Shown here: positions 1 to 3,376 of the stretch, in pieces
Numbering within the stretch: the stretch's first letter is position 1
Layout of the letters: each line of letters opens with the position of its first letter
The notes under the pieces: generated by a model
What the model was told of the DNA's origin: nothing
Database searches by the model: none
Seen by the model: the letters and a program-made list of their open reading frames with translations, nothing else
Translations under genes and position numbers: made by a program
Assembly (NCBI GenBank): GCA_029058705.1
Contig: JAIDXA010000141.1
Coordinates: forward strand, 1 to 6,004
Length of the DNA: 6,004 nt
Reading direction: 5' to 3'
Origin: Paramuribaculum sp.
GTDB taxonomy: Bacteria > Bacteroidota > Bacteroidia > Bacteroidales > Muribaculaceae

Positions 1-128
1 AAGCTGTTATTCTCCTTTGGCTTGATGAATATTCGTATGATGAAATAGCCGACACCCTCGGACTTAAACGCAACACCGTTGCAGTAAAAATTCACCGCAT
101 TAAAGAAAAACTCTCAAAACAGATATAA
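1..128 (+). CDS. ECF-type RNA polymerase sigma factor, C-terminal fragment (5' end outside window)
   Basis: Only the last 41 codons are present, read from base 3 to a TAA at 126-128. The visible part is a sigma-70 region 4 helix-turn-helix: the segment YSYDEIADTLGLKRNTVAVK followed by IHRIKEKL has the usual pattern of a first helix (YDEIADTLGL), a turn, and a recognition helix (RNTVAVKIHRIKEKL). In the family this domain contacts the -35/-33 promoter element and the end of the protein follows shortly after, as here. The ECF assignment is an inference from the short tail and the neighbour; LuxR-type or other region-4-like HTH regulators share this fold, and the region 2 domain that would settle it lies outside. 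The next gene starts one base after the stop, so the two are almost certainly co-transcribed and perhaps translationally coupled. Confidence 0.82.
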   Translation, partial: AVILLWLDEYSYDEIADTLGLKRNTVAVKIHRIKEKLSKQI

Positions 129-129
129 T

Positions 130-681
130 ATGCAACTCGACGAACTTAAAAAAAGTATGTCAACACTTGAACAAGTGCTCGCAAAAACAAACACCGATAT
201 AAGGATAAACGTGTCTGCCTCCGAAACCGCGCAGACCAAGATACTCAAAAAATTCCGTCATGGATTTACTTCAAGCCTGATTCTTGCGGTTGTCTTTGCC
301 GCCGCCGCAATCGGCAACATCAATCCTCTATCTTTCCCTCTCTATCTGAAAGTATATCTATCTTCATTCCTCGCCGCAGCCGGGCTATGGTACATCTATC
401 TGTATCGCAGACTTAAAGACATCAACATCGCAACCCTTACACCTACTCAACTTTTCTCCAAGACAGCAACCATCAAATTGCAGACCTTATCAGGAGAGAT
501 ATTCTTCGGTGCGTGCCTTGTTGTTCTTTTCACCCTTCTTTTTCCAAATGCCTGGGTCTATAACCAAATGGGATTTTGGGCTATGGCAATAACACTGTTC
601 ATCGTGGTAATTTACAGCATATTCTACTATTGGCCCAAATACATCAAACTGTTCCGCGACCTTAATTCCATAAAGGAATAA
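130..681 (+). CDS. four-helix membrane protein next to sigma factor, candidate anti-sigma regulator
   Basis: A 183-residue protein starting at ATG 130, one base after the sigma-factor stop. It has a soluble N-terminal stretch of about 45 residues beginning MQLDELKKSMSTLEQVL, probably helical, then four predicted membrane helices at about residues 46-62, 70-92, 121-139 and 147-168, and a short charged tail (KYIKLFRDLNSIKE). Positive charges (KKFRH before helix 1, YRRLK after helix 2, PKYIKLFR after helix 4) put both ends in the cytoplasm. No Shine-Dalgarno sequence precedes the start, which is usual in Bacteroidetes. I do not recognise a named family. In Bacteroidetes, ECF sigma genes are often followed by a membrane protein with an N-terminal cytoplasmic helix that holds the sigma factor, and this gene fits that arrangement; the anti-sigma role is inference from position and topology. 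No catalytic or metal-binding motif (for example the HxxxCxxC zinc motif of some anti-sigma factors) is seen. Confidence 0.85.
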   Translation: MQLDELKKSMSTLEQVLAKTNTDIRINVSASETAQTKILKKFRHGFTSSLILAVVFAAAAIGNINPLSFPLYLKVYLSSFLAAAGLWYIYLYRRLKDINIATLTPTQLFSKTATIKLQTLSGEIFFGACLVVLFTLLFPNAWVYNQMGFWAMAITLFIVVIYSIFYYWPKYIKLFRDLNSIKE

Positions 682-704
682 ATCATGTTTTCCAAACTCT
701 TCGT

Positions 705-740
705 AGAGGCCGCTCCCATTCCGGGGCGGCTTTTTGAGTG
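705..740 (+). terminator. intrinsic terminator after the sigma/membrane-protein unit
   Basis: Bases 709-716 (GCCGCTCC) pair with 723-730 (GGGGCGGC) over eight pairs, one of them G-U, around a six-base loop CATTCC. The run TTTTT at 731-735 follows directly, and the stem can be extended by pairing AGAG at 705-708 with the T run. It lies 24 bases after the stop of the membrane-protein gene. On the opposite strand no comparable T run follows the hairpin, so it should act mainly on plus-strand transcripts. Confidence 0.85.
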
Positions 741-744
741 TCTT

Positions 745-774
745 TTTGTGAACTTGTTTATAGCCACAACTTTG
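745..774 (+). promoter_or_regulatory. possible Bacteroidetes-type promoter for the 86-residue gene
   Basis: TTTG at 745-748 could serve as the -33 element and CAACTTTG at 767-774 as a -7 element (consensus TAnnTTTG, first base mismatched), with 18 bases between them against the usual 19-21. It lies just after a terminator and 18 bases before the start of the next gene, where a promoter is needed. The match is incomplete, so the call is tentative. Confidence 0.4.
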
Positions 775-792
775 CCGGAAGCAGCATAAGTT

Positions 793-1053
793 ATGGCTAC
801 CGACACAAAATCACTCACCCAAATAATCACCTGGTTCCGGGCTCTGCAAACCAATGACGCAGCTTCGCCCGAAAGTCTCGGCTACATCTTGCTATGCATA
901 GTAGATTTGCTCTCGACTGCCGGAACTTCCGAAACTGTTGCCGAATTGGAGAAGATTCAGGAGTTCTATGCAGACAGCCTCGGCCTGGGGTTCTGCCGTG
1001 CCATATCCAACGCACTGAATCCCGATATTATGCGCCGGGTCGTTACTCGCTAA
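793..1053 (+). CDS. small protein of unknown function (86 residues)
   Basis: An 86-residue open frame starting at ATG 793 and ending at TAA 1051-1053. It has no signal peptide and no membrane helix of convincing length; it reads as a helical soluble protein. The N-terminal half contains LTQIITWFRALQ, then DAASPESLGYILLCIVDLL, then a helix SETVAELEKIQEFYADSL. From memory, segments of the type 'SLTxII..xRAxTxxDxISPESLGxxLQxIVDLLxTAG' open longer hypothetical, possibly phage-structural, proteins of Bacteroidales; if so this is a short or truncated relative. That resemblance is unverified. The gene stands alone between a terminator and the converging minus-strand membrane-protein gene, whose last 11 bases it overlaps. 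The minus-strand frames that cross this region have no recognisable content and would run into the terminator hairpin, so the plus-strand reading is preferred. Confidence 0.6.
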   Translation: MATDTKSLTQIITWFRALQTNDAASPESLGYILLCIVDLLSTAGTSETVAELEKIQEFYADSLGLGFCRAISNALNPDIMRRVVTR

Positions 1054-1441
1054 TTTGATGAATTTTGGTTGATTTACTTTTGCAGACTTTGATAATTCTT
1101 TCTATACTCCAGTATAAAGCCACCAATACAAATTGCAAAACCGAAAGGATAGATAGATAAATAAACCAGTTTGCACCATCTAAAAATCCGCCTCCTGAAT
1201 TAAATCGTTCACAGCAACAACAAATAGCATATATACTTGTAATAGCTATATTTATAACCGCTCCTAATTGATGCCTTTTAAGGAAGAAAGGCAAAAGAGC
1301 CATAATTGGCTGACAAACGACGAAAACAAATAAAGCATCATCGTTATACTTATTCATTATTACATCATAGACACATGAAGCTACTATTGCAACTTGCGCC
1401 ACAGCCCACAACACCCAAAATATCTTCTGCCACTTCTTCAT
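1043..1441 (-). CDS. four-helix membrane protein of unknown function, coupled to KilA-N gene
   Basis: A 132-residue protein starting at ATG 1441-1439, whose first bases overlap the TGA stop of the KilA-N gene (ATGA, 1438-1441), so translation is probably coupled. Predicted membrane helices lie at about residues 6-25, 36-54, 58-77 and 91-113. Charge distribution (KKWQK at the start, KRHQ between helices 2 and 3, then ERIIKVCKSKSTK at the end) places both ends inside. Helix 3 ends in four consecutive cysteines (74-77), followed by a glycine-rich loop (NSGGGFLDG) on the predicted outer face. I do not recognise the family and see no enzymatic motif. It lacks a cleavable signal peptide pattern. 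The coding sequence is A+T-rich: sampled 60-base lines contain roughly 28-32% G+C, well below the right half of the window. It could be an effector, a transport component or a superinfection-type membrane protein; none of these can be chosen from sequence alone. Confidence 0.8.
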   Translation of the reverse strand: MKKWQKIFWVLWAVAQVAIVASCVYDVIMNKYNDDALFVFVVCQPIMALLPFFLKRHQLGAVINIAITSIYAICCCCERFNSGGGFLDGANWFIYLSILSVLQFVLVALYWSIERIIKVCKSKSTKIHQISE

Positions 1442-2253
1442 TTAAGCAACTTTCTACCGTTGTTTTCACTCTCCAATATGTTCATTTGATGTATAGCTAT
1501 TTGGTTCAGTTTCATAAGTCGCTCGCTTTGCGGCATACCTTGTCCGATAAACACTGCATTTAAGTTCTCCATGTTTGAAAGGCATATAAGTTCGTTGATT
1601 GAAGCGTAGTCACGGATATTGCCTTTCAAATCCGGATTTTCTTCTCGCCATTGGCGAGCCGTCTTACCGAACATTGCCACATTGAGCACATCGGCTTTGT
1701 CTGCATAGACATACGAAGCCTGTTCGCGTGTGATTTCTGCCGGGAGTAAATGAGTCTTTATCGCATCAGTATGAATGCGATAGTTGATTTTCGACAATTC
1801 GCGTTTTGCCGACCAACCAAGTTGCTTTAATTCATCTGTTTTAAGCCGTTGAAACTCCTCAATAAGATACAGTTTGAATGGAACGCTTATGGCAGAACCA
1901 AATTCAAACGCGATATCCTTATGCGCGTAAGTGCCACCGTAGCGACCTCGTTTAACGGTAATGCCTATGGCATTTGTACGCTCAATCCATTCAGTAGCGC
2001 TCAATACAAATGACGGCAAACCTGCGCTCATTCTAAAGTGGTCAAATTCGACCACTTTAAAATTCGGGTTATGAATAATTTCCCATGTTCCAAGAAATTC
2101 TATGGTGTATCTGTTGCGTAACCAATTCTTTATAATGTCGGCCGAACGGTTTTCACCATCTTTTGCAGTCGCCATATCGGTGAGTGATATAAAATCTTGC
2201 TCATTGACTGTCAGGACAGTTACTGGGGTATTTTGAACGATGATTTTAGCCAT
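1438..2253 (-). CDS. KilA-N domain-containing protein, putative DNA-binding
   Basis: A 271-residue soluble protein starting at ATG 2253. Residues about 20-140 form a KilA-N domain: ISLTDMATAKDGE near the start, the IIKNWLRNRYTIEFLGTWE stretch at about 40-58, and the most diagnostic part, GRYGGTYAHKDIAFEFGSAI then SVPFKLYLIEEFQRLK at about 103-138. KilA-N is a DNA-binding fold first described in phage and large DNA virus proteins (phage P1 KilA) and is also carried on bacterial chromosomes. The C-terminal part (about 183-262, ADKADVLNVAMFGKTARQW, then GNIRDYASINELICLSNMEN and SERLMKLNQIAIHQMNIL) matches my memory of a conserved tail in Bacteroidetes KilA-N proteins that follow this plan. Cellular role is unknown; viral relatives are regulators or inhibit the host. 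It overlaps the downstream membrane-protein gene by four bases and is led by a good -7 box. An 10-base perfect inverted repeat lies inside the gene at 2034-2059. Confidence 0.9.
   Translation of the reverse strand: MAKIIVQNTPVTVLTVNEQDFISLTDMATAKDGENRSADIIKNWLRNRYTIEFLGTWEIIHNPNFKVVEFDHFRMSAGLPSFVLSATEWIERTNAIGITVKRGRYGGTYAHKDIAFEFGSAISVPFKLYLIEEFQRLKTDELKQLGWSAKRELSKINYRIHTDAIKTHLLPAEITREQASYVYADKADVLNVAMFGKTARQWREENPDLKGNIRDYASINELICLSNMENLNAVFIGQGMPQSERLMKLNQIAIHQMNILESENNGRKLLK
2034..2059. repeat. perfect inverted repeat inside the KilA-N gene
   Basis: TAAAGTGGTC (2034-2043) and its exact reverse complement GACCACTTTA (2050-2059) flank a six-base spacer AAATTC. It covers codons 65-74 of the KilA-N gene (FKVVEFDHFR). 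In the minus-strand transcript it would form a 10-pair hairpin; no T run follows, so it is not a terminator. It could be a binding site for a dimeric protein, an mRNA structure, or chance. Confidence 0.7.
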
Positions 2254-2282
2254 AAGATATTGAAGCCTATGATAATCTAATA

Positions 2283-2290
2283 CAAAGGTA
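2283..2290 (-). promoter_or_regulatory. -7 box (TACCTTTG) upstream of the KilA-N gene
   Basis: On the minus strand the sequence TACCTTTG matches the Bacteroidetes -7 consensus TAnnTTTG exactly and lies 29 bases before the ATG at 2253, giving a short leader of roughly 20-25 bases. No TTTG -33 element is seen at the usual 19-21 base distance, so only the -7 box is supported. The 111-base gap (2254-2364) otherwise holds nothing recognisable; no hairpin with a T run is seen after the hydrolase gene. Confidence 0.5.
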
Positions 2291-2364
2291 CAAAAATTCC
2301 TGAGATTCAGACATGTGCCGTGCTTTTCGTGGACTTATCATTCAGCTGCGCGGGAGTATAATCG

Positions 2365-3336
2365 CTAAAGATTGCGGGCGCCCAGCCAGTCGAAGATTGC
2401 CGTGAATGCTACGGCGCGTACGTCGGGACGCGAGAGGATAATGTCGTGGAGGGCATTGTGGATGGTTATGTCTGTCACATCATGTCCGATTTTTTGTCCG
2501 GCCTTTGAGATGGCTTTGACATTGAGGACTCCATCTGAATTGGCAAAGGCTTCATGTGAATCGCCGGGATAGGCCGATTTGTCGGAGTGGAGCAGCAGGA
2601 CCGGAACTGAGATCCGGCCTCTGCGCAATGCTTTCTGCGCGATGTCGATGGCTCTGATCCATGCGGAGTCAACGTCGGGAAGTCGGTCGGGTTTCCAGTC
2701 TTTCCGGTAGAACCATTCACCTCCATGTTCTGCCGAAATTGAATGGCTGTAGCTTTCGTCGGGACTGTTTCTGACTGTTATCGAAGGGGCGAAACGACCG
2801 AGGGCACGCACGACGGGTAGAGCGACCGCACCCTTGATGCCCGGAATGTTCCAGGCGAGAAACGGGCTGTTGAGAATCAAGCCTTTGATGCGTGGATCAG
2901 GATCTGTCTGCATGTACAGGGCTGAAGTCAGTCCGCCGGTTGAGTGTCCCATCAGAATGACTTCCTCGATTCCGTCGCTATGCATTGCGGCGAGTCCGGC
3001 ACGGATGTCGTCGAAATATTCACGCAGGTCGCGGACCTCGAACGGACGTTGTCCGGGCAGGATGCTGCGTCCGTATTTGCGTAGGTCGACGGCATAGAAG
3101 TTATAGCCGTGGCGGGCGAATTGCTCGGCCATCTCTTTCTGGAAAAAATAATCGGAGAATCCGTGGATATACAGAAATCCTTTTTTCGAAGGAGTTGAAG
3201 AGCGTTTTCGTACGACGGAACAACGTACGGGACCCGAATAATCGGTTCCCTGATCGAAGACCATCATGTCGAATCCATGTCCCATTTCGTTATCGGCCAT
3301 CCAATCGTCTGTCGAGAGTCTGTTGAGGTGTGTCAT
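2365..3336 (-). CDS. alpha/beta hydrolase, serine aminopeptidase S33 / monoacylglycerol lipase-like
   Basis: A 323-residue cytoplasmic protein (no signal peptide) with an alpha/beta-hydrolase fold of the Hydrolase_4 type. Visible motifs in order: the oxyanion strand and loop FLYIHGFSDY at about 54-63 (HGF 58-60), AVDLRKYGRS at 82-91, the nucleophile elbow GHSTGG at 130-135 with Ser132, the strand end VPVLLLHSDKS at 244-254 where Asp252 is the likely catalytic acid, and NALHDIILS at 294-302 with His297 as the likely base. Residues about 160-240 form the cap region that would set substrate choice. The substrate cannot be read from the sequence; esterase or lipase activity on an acyl ester is most likely for the family. 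The start at ATG 3336 is the first in the frame after the upstream gene and leaves a 40-base gap to the PFOR stop, so co-transcription with PFOR is possible. Length fits the family (about 270-330 residues). Confidence 0.9.
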   Translation of the reverse strand: MTHLNRLSTDDWMADNEMGHGFDMMVFDQGTDYSGPVRCSVVRKRSSTPSKKGFLYIHGFSDYFFQKEMAEQFARHGYNFYAVDLRKYGRSILPGQRPFEVRDLREYFDDIRAGLAAMHSDGIEEVILMGHSTGGLTSALYMQTDPDPRIKGLILNSPFLAWNIPGIKGAVALPVVRALGRFAPSITVRNSPDESYSHSISAEHGGEWFYRKDWKPDRLPDVDSAWIRAIDIAQKALRRGRISVPVLLLHSDKSAYPGDSHEAFANSDGVLNVKAISKAGQKIGHDVTDITIHNALHDIILSRPDVRAVAFTAIFDWLGARNL

Positions 3337-3361
3337 GACTGCGGTTTTGTTTTATGTGGGG

Positions 3362-3369
3362 TAAAGTTA
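3362..3369 (-). promoter_or_regulatory. weak -7-like box before the hydrolase gene
   Basis: TAACTTTA on the minus strand matches seven of eight positions of TAnnTTTG (counting the two free positions) and lies 26 bases before the hydrolase start, in the 40-base gap after PFOR. No TTTG is found 19-21 bases upstream of it, and no terminator hairpin separates the two genes. The hydrolase may therefore have its own promoter, or simply be read through from PFOR. Confidence 0.25.
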
Positions 3370-3376
3370 CAATTTT

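Noticed and set aside
627..1015. Minus-strand frames of 75 and 62 codons opposite the small plus-strand gene
   Set aside because: One runs through the terminator hairpin and into the end of the upstream gene, and neither has recognisable content; the plus-strand 86-residue frame is more protein-like.
1306..1563. Plus-strand 85-codon frame spanning the junction of the KilA-N and membrane-protein genes
   Set aside because: Antisense to two overlapping genes with better support, and composition is unlike a real protein (His/Lys-rich start).
2310..2345. Possible terminator hairpin after the hydrolase gene
   Set aside because: The CGTG-containing stretch is a direct, not inverted, repeat, and only a six-base palindrome (CAGCTG) is present with no T run.
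682..2364. Flanking direct repeats or attachment sites around the accessory segment
   Set aside because: Comparing the gap at 682-792 with that at 2254-2364 by eye showed no shared repeat longer than a few bases, and there is no integrase or tRNA.
2985..3326. Plus-strand open frame of 113 codons opposite the hydrolase
   Set aside because: Arginine-rich, low-plausibility protein antisense to a gene with clear catalytic motifs; a by-product of the G+C-rich coding strand.
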